Source: Henricia sp. BOLD:AAB3569 (Eukaryota; Echinodermata; Asteroidea; Spinulosida; Echinasteridae). From it: a DNA stretch of 64,000 nucleotides. The position numbers and the translations under genes were made by a program. This document shows positions 31,291 through 42,901 of this stretch, one piece after another. The first letter of the stretch is position 1. The number at the start of each line of letters is the position of its first letter. The stretch is taken from assembly GCA_037783545.1 (NCBI GenBank), contig JBBELK010000001.1, forward strand, positions 2,170,001 to 2,234,000, read 5' to 3'. The notes beneath the pieces were generated by a model. That model was not told where the DNA came from. It searched no databases and saw only the letters and a list, made by a program, of their open reading frames with translations.

Positions 31291-31893
31291 TTTAGTGATG
31301 TTTATAGGGCTCTGAGTTGAATGTTTTATTAAATTGTTTTATACAATTACATCAAAGGAAGGGAAGATCATGCACACTTCTCAGGTTTCTGGTTTTCCGG
31401 TTGCACCCTGGGGGTAAAACTCACCATGTTGATGATGTTTTTTTTATTTAAGGCCCATTTATCATTTGCAGATTTTTTTGCGAAATCCAGGAACAACAGC
31501 ATTACGTAATTTTGCCTCAACTGCTTTAAGTGTAACAATTTCAGCCACATCCATGCAGTAATAGTTCAGAAAACTTGAGAAATCCATGCATGGTTTTTGT
31601 GTTTAATGGTAAAAAAGAAATCGTTTGCAAATGATTTTGTTTGTTTGCTTAAAAGCACCTTCAGCTGGCAGTTTCTCCCACAAAGGTACCATTTTACACA
31701 GGAAAAAATCGTGTGGTGTTTGTTACCATTGCTGTCAACACTATGCCGTGAGGTGAAATTTTGGGTCACTTAAAGTATTGGCCGTTTTAAATATTTATCG
31801 TTAGGCCTACATTACAACCTACACGTAGGCCTATACCAATTATAATTTGTGATTTTTACAAATTCAGAAACTGGCTTGAAGGCCTTACAATGT

Positions 31894-32089
31894 GGGGTGT
31901 TATGGCCGAGCGGTCTAGTGCGTCGAACTTAGGTTCCTGTGCTAGTACATGTACTAGAATGTAGGTTCGATTCCGGGCCGCGACGGGTTGTGGCACCTGT
32001 GCCCTTGATCAAGGCACTCAACCACACTTGCTCCCATTCCTGTAATTGGCGGTCCCTTCGCTGTTGGATGTGGTGAATAAATATAAAAA
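31894..32089 (+). mobile_element. tRNA-derived SINE (family 1, tail B), short form
   Basis: GTTATGGCCGAGCGGTCTAG (A box), GTAGGTTCGATTCCGGG (good B box), GATCAAGGCACTCAACCACA, then directly the tail GGCGGTCCCTTCGCTGTTGG and GATGTGGTGAATAAATATAA. The middle of the body, present in other copies, is missing here. Confidence 0.8.
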
Positions 32090-32138
32090 AATTCCAGTGA
32101 TACCAGGTCAAAATCTATGCTGTAGGCCTACCGTGAAA

Positions 32139-32455
32139 CGAGCGTGTCCAGATCACATTTTGACGCTCCCATTTTTCCCATGGGTGTTCAGATTTTGATA
32201 CTACAGCATTTGTCATATTTTTCTCATTACCATTCTCAAGCCATATATCTTCAGGCATTTCTAAAAAAAAAAAACAATTTATCTAGTTCTATAAAGCTGT
32301 GCAGTAATTACACCAACCCTTTTGCTCCCACATCCAAAATTGAGATTGCAAGTTTTCTGTTTTTTCCCCATGGATAGTATTTTAGGACGGTATTTTACAT
32401 AATTGATAGGTAAGAACGAAATCTGTTTTCTGTAAAGAATCTGAACAAGCTCCCC
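32139..32455. repeat. Diverged piggyBac-like MITE, third copy
   Basis: Left end GAGCGTGTCCAGATCACATT and right end AATCTGAACAAGCTCC are inverted, and the interior matches 3091-3407 and 22976-23283. TTAA flanks are not preserved. Confidence 0.6.
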
Positions 32456-35400
32456 GCGAAAACTAAAAAATAAAAAAGTTTTGCGTCTGTCACCATTGTG
32501 ACCGACAACATTCTCGACCCCATTCAACTGCCTAATGGTGACTCAAGTTGTTTATTTTTCAAGATACCCAGTCCCAAACCCACTTAGTTGCTATGGTTTC
32601 CACTGCAGCACCGTGTTTCTACCCCCTTATTTCAGCTCGTTGATACCTTTTGGACGGATCGCACTCAGGAATTATGTATATAGAAATTTGTGTTTGGTCG
32701 ATCATTATCCTTGACCAAAATGTATACTTCCATGAGTTGACAATCAAAACCTTGTGTAGGCTACATTAATTAGTTGCATGTTTCTTGAAAGGGATTTTTT
32801 ATCTGTCCAAATACCTGTGGCCAAAGGGATATGTAGCAATACATGTACACTCCTCAAAATAAAATAAGGGTCAAAAGTATTTTTGTGAAATCTTTTGACC
32901 AAGTCAGGACATAGAAATTGTTTCAGTAAGGGTAATGGGCTAAAGGTTGCTCTGCAACATTTTAAGCACTTTTCACATGGTTTGCATGTCTATTGGCTTG
33001 GAAACTGACAGATCATGTGACAAGACACACAAATGCTGATAACAGGTTCATGATGTCGCAATCAAGTTTGGCACATCTGCTTTATTTTTCTTCAAGACTT
33101 AATGAGATTCCCCACACATAATCAATAGGATTCTGCACTTGATAGAGTAAAGTTAAACAGTGGGTCAACCAGCATGGAAGCTGTAGGGATGAGGGGACCT
33201 CTCTATAGCCTCCTCCCTATTTTGAAGGCTTTCCCACCAGTTGATATTCTCTCCCTGTCATACTAACTTTGGCAAATAAACATTATTTCTGTATGTTTTG
33301 AGACTTTACTCTAAAAAATACTGAACATAATGTTATGTCCTTATACCAGGAATGCGTCAAAAGTTCCAACTTGCACGTGATATACTGGGCCTTTAACCTA
33401 CGTTTTGCTGGAATGCCGATAAGATAGCGAAGATCAAAAACTTGACAAATGACGCCGTTTTGAATTACTGCTCGTACGAAACCTTGGTGTAACCCCAAGC
33501 TGTCAGTTTATGAACCGATCTCTTACCGGCTGTGTGCCCTGTCGGGTTGCATTTTATGAATTTATAGACATGTGCAATGACAAGGGGTTTGACTGAAATT
33601 ACGGACCCGCGGTGCAAGTGTAGACCCAATACGTGCACGGTTTGTATTTTCATCTAATTTTGACAGGTTTATGGCGACCTCCTCAACTTATCGTCTGCAC
33701 AAAACGACTGAATTAAAGATCATCGAAGTACGATTTATATAATATTTTCTCACGTCGAACGAAATATTTTGCACGGGCCTTCAACACTATTAAATTGAAA
33801 TACATGTACATTGTAAACATACAGCAAATCAATGTGGTCCTCATCAGGATTTTGAGGGGGCACCCACTAAATCGGGGCCTCATATAAGAGCCAACGGTAA
33901 ATGCCCAATAATAATAATAATAAATCATTTAAAAATACCTAGAAGTCTCGCAGCTTCTCGGGACAAAACCAAAATACATGTAATCATTGAAGATAAAAAT
34001 TGCCAACCAGACAAGCTTGCAGTATGAAAGAAGGTGAGCACTTTTATCACGACGATGGGAAAATTCTATACTAGATAGACCACACTCATTCAGCTCTCAA
34101 ATCTTTCTTTTAATAAAAAAAAAGTTGAGGGCATACATAATATTATTAATAAGGTCATTGATCTCCGCCTGTAGACTACTAATGTGACGTCATTTACCAG
34201 GGTCTAAACTGGTTCTAAACATTCGCTGGTAATCTGAAACGTCCATTGCTAAAGCGCAGGGAAACAGTTCACTGGTTTTAGTGTAGACCCCAAAACCATG
34301 GCAACACACAAAGGGCGACGTTTTCATTTAAGGAGCTCCCATGAGATCTTTTGCACAAACTAATTTGCGGAACCACCGAGTAAAAAATCAGTTCTTGAGA
34401 AAACCCCAGGGAGCTTCCACCGCGTTTCGCTTCACTCTGCAGTTAACTTCACACAAACAAAATCGTGACATTTAGCGACCTTGATCAGATAAACCGGGCT
34501 TTAAAAATGCGCCACAATATTGGAGAAATTCATCATATCGCCTTCAGGGAATTCGCGACTGGAACAGCACACTTATTACAATAGGATTGTAGGAAATACG
34601 TCACAAACTATAGACAAAACGGCAAGAAGTGGAATCACTTGTGATAAATGTGGAGGAAACATTCCTCTCTGAATTTTAAGTTAATTACATACAATGTTAA
34701 TTGCGCCTACAATTCCATATTCATCGCCACAGAGTGAATATGGAACACCCCCGGCCCCACGGAATAGATTAGTCTGTATTTACCACCATGGCACTATACT
34801 GTGCTAAAACTTGTCAAGCATAAATCGACGGTGGAGTAGGCCTAGTCTATCTATCACGTTGGATTGCATGTGTTGAGAGGAAAGGGCGTTGAATAAAATA
34901 ATAACTCGAGGGATTTTTGCAAGATGTGTACATTGCTTCCAATAATATTTACCTGTACTTTTCCGTGACTAATACAGCCGTGCCGAATGACAGAGCAGAG
35001 GCTGCCTTGGACATATACGGATATACGTGAGACAAGGTCACAGTACTGGACAAGGTACGGTACGTGTATTAAACTTCAAGCATGCATGCTATGTACGGTA
35101 CGTGTAATCTCTGTGAAAACAGTAATTGAGATGCTAATTACAACATTACTATATACACAACAAGCGAACGGCTTGTTGTGCTGTGGAAGGTAAACACTGC
35201 GGTCAATTATCCCGTGAACTCTGTGGCCGGAGATCCACAAAGCCGGATCTCCAGATATTGTCCTCGTGGGCCCTGCATTCTATAGGTAATTGTACCGTTT
35301 TGTATTTGTAACGATGTGTATCCAAGTGGTTAAAAACATTGTAGCCGCCAATTGTTTTCAGTCTTTGAAGCTCAAATGCAACATAGGCCTAAAGCAGGAC

Positions 35401-35812
35401 GTTCAGGCTAAGTTTTAAGATCATTTGTAGATCAACATCTTAGGCATATAAGAACCAGCTTGCAAAAAAAATCGGCTACATGTGCGGCAATGTTTCATGA
35501 AAGTTTGTTTAAATGCTTGCATGGTTTTTGTTATACATGTAATTGAATGCTAAAAAAAAGGAGCGAATACAGAAATAACCAGACACAGAGATGAGAGAAA
35601 AAAGTGAGTGACTGTGTGCACGCTCATTTTGTTTTTAAGTATCAACATTTTACATAGAAGGTACCATTTTACACACAGAAAGTCATGTGGTGTTCGATAG
35701 GCCTACCAATGGTTTTGCTGACATAACCTTTCTGCAAATTACCGAAAAAAAAAATTTCAAATCAATGGTTCAAATTTTAGATTTCAATGTTGAATTTTAC
35801 CTTTAAACTGTG
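32456..35812. other. Intergenic, no gene recognised
   Basis: About 3.4 kb with only short open frames lacking known motifs. An ACTCCTCAAAATAAAATAAG phrase near 32850 resembles an end of the AAACTCC foldback family. No tRNA, no coding exon that I can support. Confidence 0.4.
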
Positions 35813-35925
35813 GGCCTCTCACTATATGAGCAACTAACAATGGAAATTGGGCATACACCATTGTTAATAACAATGGTTTGTGCCTAATTTCAATTGTTAG
35901 TTGCTCATATATAGTAAATGTAAAA
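35813..35925. repeat. Small foldback, ATATGAGCAACTAACAATGG arms
   Basis: TATATGAGCAACTAACAATGG in part pairs with CAATTGTTAGTTGCTCATATA, with the inner pair CCATTGTTA and TAACAATGG. About 110 bases, non-coding. Confidence 0.65.
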
Positions 35926-36981
35926 TTAAAATAAAACGAGTGTGCTAGAGTAACAGCATTTACTGCATTAACAATTTTATTGTATTTGATCGCATTCGAT
36001 TGCATCCTAATTTTGACAATTTCAGTGGCAGTTCCATTATCTCTATGTTAACCTGGTATTCATTTCCTTCTAATGTTAGCATTAATGTCAAGGTTACTGC
36101 TTTAGCAATAATATTTTGAAGCATGTCTGTCGCGTGCATGTGCAGACAAGGACGACCGTGATTTTTCTCGGATCTGTGCACCAAATAATATCCAAGGACT
36201 GGGTGCACAGAAACTAGGTCTAAATCTAATGTGCGGAAACGTGGGCATTAGTGATGTGATAATGTCAGTCAAGTGCGTCAGAATGGTTGTAAACATTGGT
36301 CGTTTGGTTGAAGAGATCGTTAGAATATACTGAGCGATTTTTGCGTTGAGCCATCAGGCCGATATTGGACGCAGACAGTATTTCAATTATGTTGCAAAGA
36401 GGATAGCATTGTGCGTGCCTGTTATTCAAGCATTTGAAACTGGAACCGTTTAATTAATTCACTGAGGTTGAGTTTCACCTGCATAAATAGTTAAGTGAAC
36501 GACAAACAAGATGGGTAGGTTTCCAGTCGTCAAAGTCTCCGTCTGGAAAAGTGGAAGGCATTTAACCCAATTACCCCTAAGGAATTAAGGCTACCACATA
36601 GGGCATCAAAGGTCAGTAGATTGGAATTGCAACTAGCCAACACAAAGCCGATATTGTTTTCCATTAGCAAAGGTATTTCACTTAGTATATATAATGACAG
36701 GACACAGTAAAGGGGCCATGCGTTACCATTTACGTCTAATTGGCACAAAATCAAATTTCCCGAAACCAGTAATGTTCTCTGTATATTGGTGAACCATATA
36801 GCTCCATGGGTGAACTTAAAGCATAATTTGCTAACCAAAAGTTTACTTCACGAGTTGACAAGAAAAAAACTACGAATAAATGATTAAGTGTTTGGTACTA
36901 CAAAATCGGAAAATAGAATTAAGTAACGACAAAGACATGCTAAAGCACTTTTCGACTTGCACTCATCAGAGCAAAACATAA
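35926..36981. other. Intergenic, no gene recognised
   Basis: Open frames on the minus strand (36530-36838, 102 residues) have a hydrophobic composition but no familiar motif. I do not call them as genes. Confidence 0.4.
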
Positions 36982-37143
36982 GCGGGCCTCCCACTGTGCG
37001 ATTTTTGCCACGAATTTCCAGCAATTAGCTACGATTTGGTGAGATTAGCAGAGGACTGTCTATAGACTCTATACACAATCGTACCAAAACGTACTATATA
37101 ATCGTACCTAATTCGTGGCAAAACTCGCACAGTGGGATGGGTT
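36982..37143. mobile_element. MITE, GCGGGCCTCCCACTGTGCGA ends
   Basis: Left GGCCTCCCACTGTGCGATTT with GCCACGAATT pairs with right AATTCGTGGC and AAAACTCGCACAGTGGGATG; the inner CAGCAATTAGCTACGATT half is looser. A second copy begins at 38706. About 160 bases. Confidence 0.7.
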
Positions 37144-37578
37144 TTTAAAACGTTGTCTGCAGACAACGTTATACCATTCATTCACACACATAAAAACATG
37201 CATGGATTTGTCAGGTTTTCTGAAGTAGGCCTATTACTGCATCTCTGAGGCTGAAATTTCTACGAGGCAGTTTTCTCGACATCGCATATGATTTTAATTA
37301 CGTGTGGAAATAACGCCGTTTTAACAGTTTACCAATCATGTAGGCCTACCTAGTTTAAAATGTCTTTGGTCAGAACTATTAGAGACGCCCTATAAAGTTA
37401 CGGTACATATTAATTGGCCCGTGAACACTTCATATCGTAAACATAATTGTTTTCCATAATAATTATTATTGATAAACCAGCGGTGAGTGAATTATTTTCT
37501 CTAAATCATAACAAGTTGTCAATGTGCGGTCTGGTATCATTAATCACCGCAAAAACTGCATTTACGAGATACCATCAC

Positions 37579-37715
37579 GAAATACCATGAAATGCGCTGA
37601 TGATAAGCAGATGTACTAACGAATCAAAGAAAAAAGTCCGATACCTGTATAGGTACTCTTTTTTCTTTGATTCGTTAGTACATCTGCTTATCATCAGCGC
37701 ATTTCATGGTATTTC
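37579..37715. repeat. Perfect 58-base hairpin with 21-base loop
   Basis: Left arm 37579-37636 and right arm 37658-37715 are exact reverse complements over 58 bases (start GAAATACCATGAAATGCGCT, inner end CAAAGAAAAAAG), with a 21-base loop. No coding. Perfection implies a recent origin or gene conversion; transcripts would form a long duplex. Confidence 0.9.
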
Positions 37716-37892
37716 TTGATAATGTTTATAGCAGGATAGCGTCGGCCGGCACGGTAGAAGGTTCTGTTAGAAATGCACTATTTAGAGGTGTTACGAAACT
37801 TAAAACGTGTTTTTGCTCATGGTCGCCAAAACTCGACTCCACGTGATCTACCCACGCCAATCCCAAGTAACCTTTGGAGTGTAACGTTCTTG

Positions 37893-38105
37893 CACTATGG
37901 CTGGCCGCTGGCGCCCCAAATTTTCTTCACTTTCAAATGGAAGTGCAGTTTAGAGAGTCCGTACTGTTGTACATTGTAACGTCTGGCCACCGTGAACACG
38001 GTATTGATTCTGTACTTCACATCTGCCGCGAGCATCCGCTCACATTACATAGCAACACAAATTTAGTCTGGTCGTCTGGGTACTAATTGTGCATACTGGT
38101 CTCTA
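37893..38105. repeat. Palindromic repeat, GTTGTTGCTATATGGTGCAC family, copy 3
   Basis: Starts GCACTATGGCTGGCCGCTGG and shares CTTCACTTTCAAATGGAAGT, GTATTGATTCTGTACTTCAC and AATTTAGTCTGGTCGTCTGG with the copies at 29985 and 25775. Confidence 0.6.
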
Positions 38106-38133
38106 TTCATGTGAAACACGCAAAAGGCTATAT

Positions 38134-38592
38134 AAACTCAAAAAATGTTCGGAAACTCAAGTTTCACTGACAATTTCTCTCTTGTTACCAACTCATTTTC
38201 CTTGAAAGCCCTGTTATTCCTCTTTACAACGATGTGCCATTTGTTATGATTAACCAATGGGGGCGGGGAGAGATGTGCAGCACAGTTGAATATGGGGCTG
38301 GGTTTAAATTGAAATATCACAAAATTCACTGCTATTGTCATACAGTGCATTACCCTTTTGCTTGGGGGATGGGAATGTGTCAATACACTTTTTGACAACA
38401 GCAGTGCATTTTGTGACATTTCACTTTTTACACCCACCCCCGTATTCAGCTGTGCTGTACATCACCCCCATTGCTTAATCATAACAGATTATACATTATT
38501 GTAAAGAGGAATAACAGGGCTTTCCAATGATACCAAATTCAAGGAAAATTTGTCAGTCAAACGTGAGTTTCCAAACCGTTTTTGAGGAGTTT
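38134..38592. mobile_element. Full-length foldback, AAACTCCTCAAAAA family
   Basis: Two arms of about 200 bases (38134-38350 and about 38370-38592) mirror each other: AATGTTCGGAAACTCAAGTTT against GAGTTTCCAAACCGTTTTTG in diverged form, and GTTATTCCTCTTTACAACGA against GTAAAGAGGAATAACAGG closely. A single-arm copy lies at 20888-21140. Non-coding. Confidence 0.75.
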
Positions 38593-38705
38593 ATTTGTGG
38601 CACAAACAAATTATTGCTAAGATTATGACATTGATGTATCATTTACGAACATTTTGGTAACACACATTACACAAAGAAAATGGCGTGCTTTTCGTAATGA
38701 CTAAA

Positions 38706-38800
38706 GCGGGCCTCCCACTGTGCGATTTTTGCTACGAATCAGGTACGATTAAGAATTGGTTATACGATTGTGTACAGAGTATACACAATCGTAACCAATT
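38706..38800. repeat. MITE, GCGGGCCTCCCACTGTGCGA family, partial copy
   Basis: Begins GCGGGCCTCCCACTGTGCGA then TTTTTGCTACGAATC; contains the palindrome AATTGGTTATACGATTGTG facing CACAATCGTAACCAATT. The right outer end is missing. Confidence 0.6.
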
Positions 38801-39501
38801 GTCTTTCTTTTTCTTTTGTCTCTCTGCGCCATGAGCATCTTTTTTTATGGATACCGGCGCATTATAAATTTTCATTATTATTTTTTGTGACAAAGATTAT
38901 TCCCGGGAAAAACCGGAACAAATCACATACCTGTATACCACCCCGAATATGTACTTCGGGTCTTTTAGGGCAGTCACGATTGTTTAGGAAACGATTTAAA
39001 TTTCGGAGCTAGTTGCACCATGAAACACGGTGCGAGTTGTTAGCTTTCAAATGTGCTAAATAGTCGGACGCCACATTTTCGATATCGCACATTTGCCTTT
39101 CATAATGTCTGTCGAGACGTGCGTAGAATTGCGTTGGTCGCCAATAATTGGGACTTGTTAACCACATGTGGTGTTTCTTTTGTTTTTCTGCAGAACTAAT
39201 TTTGCCACATTTTGTCGGCACTGATATGAGAGCTGAACTTGTGAACCGAGCTTTGGGTCTCGCTTCCTTGGCAAGAATTAGGCGATGCAAAAACACATGA
39301 TAAAGAAATATATACCTAGGCATACACGGTAATTCTATTTTCCTAAAATAGGTCATTATATCATTTGCAATGACCCAAACTTTTACTTTGTGAGTTGATA
39401 AGAAAAACCTTACTCAAAGTATTGATAACAGTCGTCAGTGGTAATAAACACTGTTTCACTTTGTGTTTGAAGAAAATTAACATGTCTGTGTGAGTGTTTT
39501 T

Positions 39502-39567
39502 AAAGGCACAGGCTCGTCAGCAACGCGCTGGACAACGCATTGCTGACGAGCCTAGCCTGTGCCTTTA
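39502..39567. mobile_element. Tiny MITE, AAAGGCACAGGCTCGTCAGC ends
   Basis: AAAGGCACAGGCTCGTCAGC pairs with GCTGACGAGCCTAGCCTGTGCC in part, leaving almost no centre. Longer members lie at 59285-59424 and 59499-59632. Confidence 0.75.
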
Positions 39568-41135
39568 AGTGTGCGAATAAAGTATAGGCATATACATTTT
39601 TAACCATACACTTAGCACAGAAACCACTTAGTTTACCAACATTCTTCTTTAGATATGTTATGCCCTAAGCTTATTTCAGGAATCCGTAAAAAGTGTCATC
39701 TTGCATGCAACTCGGTCTCTGTATCTGGTGAACACTAGTGACAGCGAACCGGGAAATAGTAGCTCCCAGAGGTACAGTGCATGCTGTACTTTTACTGAAT
39801 GTGGTTCGAATGAACGTTTCCTGTCACATTCGTGTTGAACCCAATTTCGTCCTACACAGAGGAAGTAAGCGGGATTGACCTAATATTGGTGCCATTTCGG
39901 ACAGTCAAAAGTAAGGTCAAGTTTCATGAAGTTATAGCAAGAGTAAAATTATGCCGGAAATTATGCTTGCCATTGAATGTCTGCTGCTGGGCAAAGATGG
40001 TTTGTCGTATTTAGTGTACTACGAGCCATAACGTTATGTAATACGTACACACATATAAATATAAGGCGTGAGTGTGCTCAACTTGCGCATAGAGACTTGA
40101 TTTAAAGTCCGAGATTGGGTAAAATCGGCTGCGAAAAAAATGCTTCTTTTTTAGTTTGCACTGCCCACTCAGTTTTCTGTAGGTATGGAAAGCTGATATA
40201 AACTAGTTCCCATACCTACATTTCACAAGCCCCCACAAAAGCGCTATGGACAACAAACCACGATCACCTACTTGGAACGAAGTCTAGGTTTGTTCGAAAC
40301 TTCGAAGTAATGCACCTATCAATTAGTGTGTCCCCCAACCCCCTTAGGTGGGGGTTTGGTCACGTTTATCATGCCCCAGGATGTGGATTTTGACCCACTG
40401 AAATACACAATATCTGTCCATTTGATAGCAAGAACCATTACGTAATTTTTTGGGTAGATTTGAGACAATTTTAGATTGTGTTTGACTGCTTGGCAGTTGT
40501 TTCGTAAACCGTGCTTTCACCCAGATGTTGGACTTGCAAGTTTCAGCAGACCTCCACATCCTGTATGATCTTTGATCTGCGCGTGACCGGTCGGCTAATC
40601 CGGCTGACTTGTCGGTTATAGACAGGCCGTGCCAGTGCCTTCATAGTTTGGGCATACAGTGCAGGGCAGATTCAGACAGAATTGTAGTCATGTGAAAGGC
40701 GTGGTCTTATCTCGGTGCATGACTAGACGTTTTGCCGCGTGTATGCCGCAAAAATAGTACTCTTCATGTTTCGATTAGCTGTATCCTGGCCTTCGGCACT
40801 GCGCCGCACCTCCCCCCCCCCCCCCCCCCCCCCTCCCCCTCCCCCCTCCCCCCTCCCCCACCTCCCCCCTTCTAACCCTTACACTCCCTTCGCAATGTTA
40901 TATTGCGTATAATTTACGTAGAAAATAGTGACTGAGCACGCGCACAAGAACATTGATTATTTTCTATTGTTGTAATGTGTGATCAACGCAACTTTTAAAG
41001 GAGCCAGTGCAAGCGAACACTCTTGCAATAAGTGGACATTGCTCGTGAAAATGGCCTAAGGCTGAGACGGGGCTAACGAAAATAACAAGCGAACCAACGA
41101 ATATTTCGCACTGATTTCTTTTACGTCCAAGACTT
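39568..41135. other. Intergenic, no gene recognised; poly-C run
   Basis: A C-rich simple repeat lies at about 40812-40868 (an uninterrupted C run followed by CCCCCT units). Nothing else recognised. Short open frames at 39832 and 40344 have no familiar motif. Confidence 0.5.
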
Positions 41136-41420
41136 TTAGTGGACCTGTTTGAATAAAGTGATTCTCGCAGCAGTTCCTGTTTCTGGGAGAATCTTGTATA
41201 GTTGTAGTCACGGGCTCTCAGAAAAGGAATCTCTTGGGCTTTGAACTGATTGAACTTAAGCGTAGGATGGGCAGCTGACCTCTGGAGCAGACCTCTGGAG
41301 TCGCGCGTTTCTTAAACAGCCCTAAAAGGGCAGGACCCCAGGGAGGCACTTCGTGCAGAGTGGCGCACCCTACCTCAGTGACTCTTACGGAGCCGCCGGC
41401 CTTACCAGAAAAAGTTGTTA
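41136..41420 (+). repeat. Dispersed repeat, TTCCTGTTTCTGGGAG family, copy 3
   Basis: Shares GTTTGAATAAAGTGATTC-type start, TTCCTGTTTCTGGGAGAATC, CTGACCTCTGGAGCAG and TGGCGCACCCTACCTCAGTG with copies at 1690 (inverse) and 13563. Confidence 0.5.
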
Positions 41421-42780
41421 TTACCGATGAAATATGTTACGTATCTCAGCCTCCGCGATCTTTCGATGAGAGCATAATTTATTTTGTTGGACCGTATGCC
41501 ATGTTTATCGCAAACCGAAAGCTTCTGATACGCATATACGCGACGCGGGGAATCGGGTTGTGATGCTTTACTCGCCTTCCACTTCTCCGGCCCTGGTTCG
41601 AATCCCCTTCAGGTCGGTATGGATTGGATACTCAGCCCTTGTTTGATCCCATGGGTTTCCCTATTCTTTCGTGTTTGGGGTTGACCTCGCACTTCTGAAA
41701 ATGCGCATTTGTCCTGTTCTCACGCATTTCGTGGCTGTGCCGAAGAATCATAGGTGGCTACAGGGCAACGACATAGGCCCCTAAAGACGACAAAATTTCA
41801 GTAACCTGATTCTCACTCTGAATCTGCCTTGCAGTTGCACTATACCTGTACCGTCAAATTGAGCAATTTGGGCTTTGTATTTGTCCAGGGTATTTGTTGC
41901 CCAGCTCTGTCCCCCGGCCAGCTTCTCCGGTTACATAAATCGTCTGCCAGTCAAGCACTCCCTGCCATGCTGTTTTAGTGCATTCGTCATTGCTCACATT
42001 ATAGTCACATTACCTGATTACTCATAAACAGGGGTCGGTCTGATTTGAGGGGCTGAACCTTGTCCGGTTAGGTTAATGTGTTCGGATGTGCTAACGGCAA
42101 TGCAATTTCGCCTTGCAGAGTGCATTAGTCACTGACATCTCCCACCTGTTAGCGAAATCTCTGTCAGTAGCCTACTATAGTAGTAGTAGGGCCTACGCTT
42201 CCACCTCAGGCCAGGTCGTGAAAAGCTCTATAGCTGGGATGATATACATATACTCCATAGATAGAAGCAAGATTTAGCATGGCCGGCCATGTAGCAACTT
42301 TAAAAGGGACATATTAAAACATGGCTAGCGCAATAACATGCTGTCCATTTCCCAACTCACTTCGTCTGATAGTTCTTAAAAACCAACCTTGCGTGTGTCT
42401 ATGAATTTGTTTGGCAGAATGTGTCCATTTACGTCATGTACAAATTCATGTTTCAACCGCTGCTGTTAATTTGTTGTTAGATGGATTTTCGAGGATTGTG
42501 AAGACAAAAATCCATATGTACACACGCTAGGAAAGGTTTTCAAGAACTATTATTAGACGAAGTTTGGTGAGAACATGGCCTCCATATAGGCAGACGTTTA
42601 TTGCGCTATAGCCATGCATGTTGTCCGCCTGCCAATTTGCTGCACGACCAAAACATGGCCAGCTAAATCACGCTTCTACACCTATAAATTATGGGGGATA
42701 TGTATACCCCCTGTAGCTCTATAGGCTATGCATCTTGCTTTATGATTTATCAAGTTACCGAAGACGAGACGGAGAAGTAA
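41421..42780. other. Intergenic region upstream of the GT47 gene
   Basis: No coding exon recognised. CAACTTGTAG at about 42812-42821 could be an acceptor before the first coding exon, so a 5' non-coding exon may lie in this stretch; I cannot place it. Confidence 0.35.
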
Positions 42781-42901
42781 TGTCCGAATGTGATCTCAAA
42801 TTGTTTTCAACTTGTAGAATCGTGCCGTTGGAGTCTATTAGAGTACCTGGTGGTGGTTGGACCGTGCCGATGCGCCTGTTTCGCCACGGGTAGAAAGCGC
42901 C

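Noticed and set aside
39009-39356. 115-codon minus-strand open frame
   Set aside because: No recognisable domain, no supported splice partners and no start context; cannot be called, though a terminal exon is not excluded.
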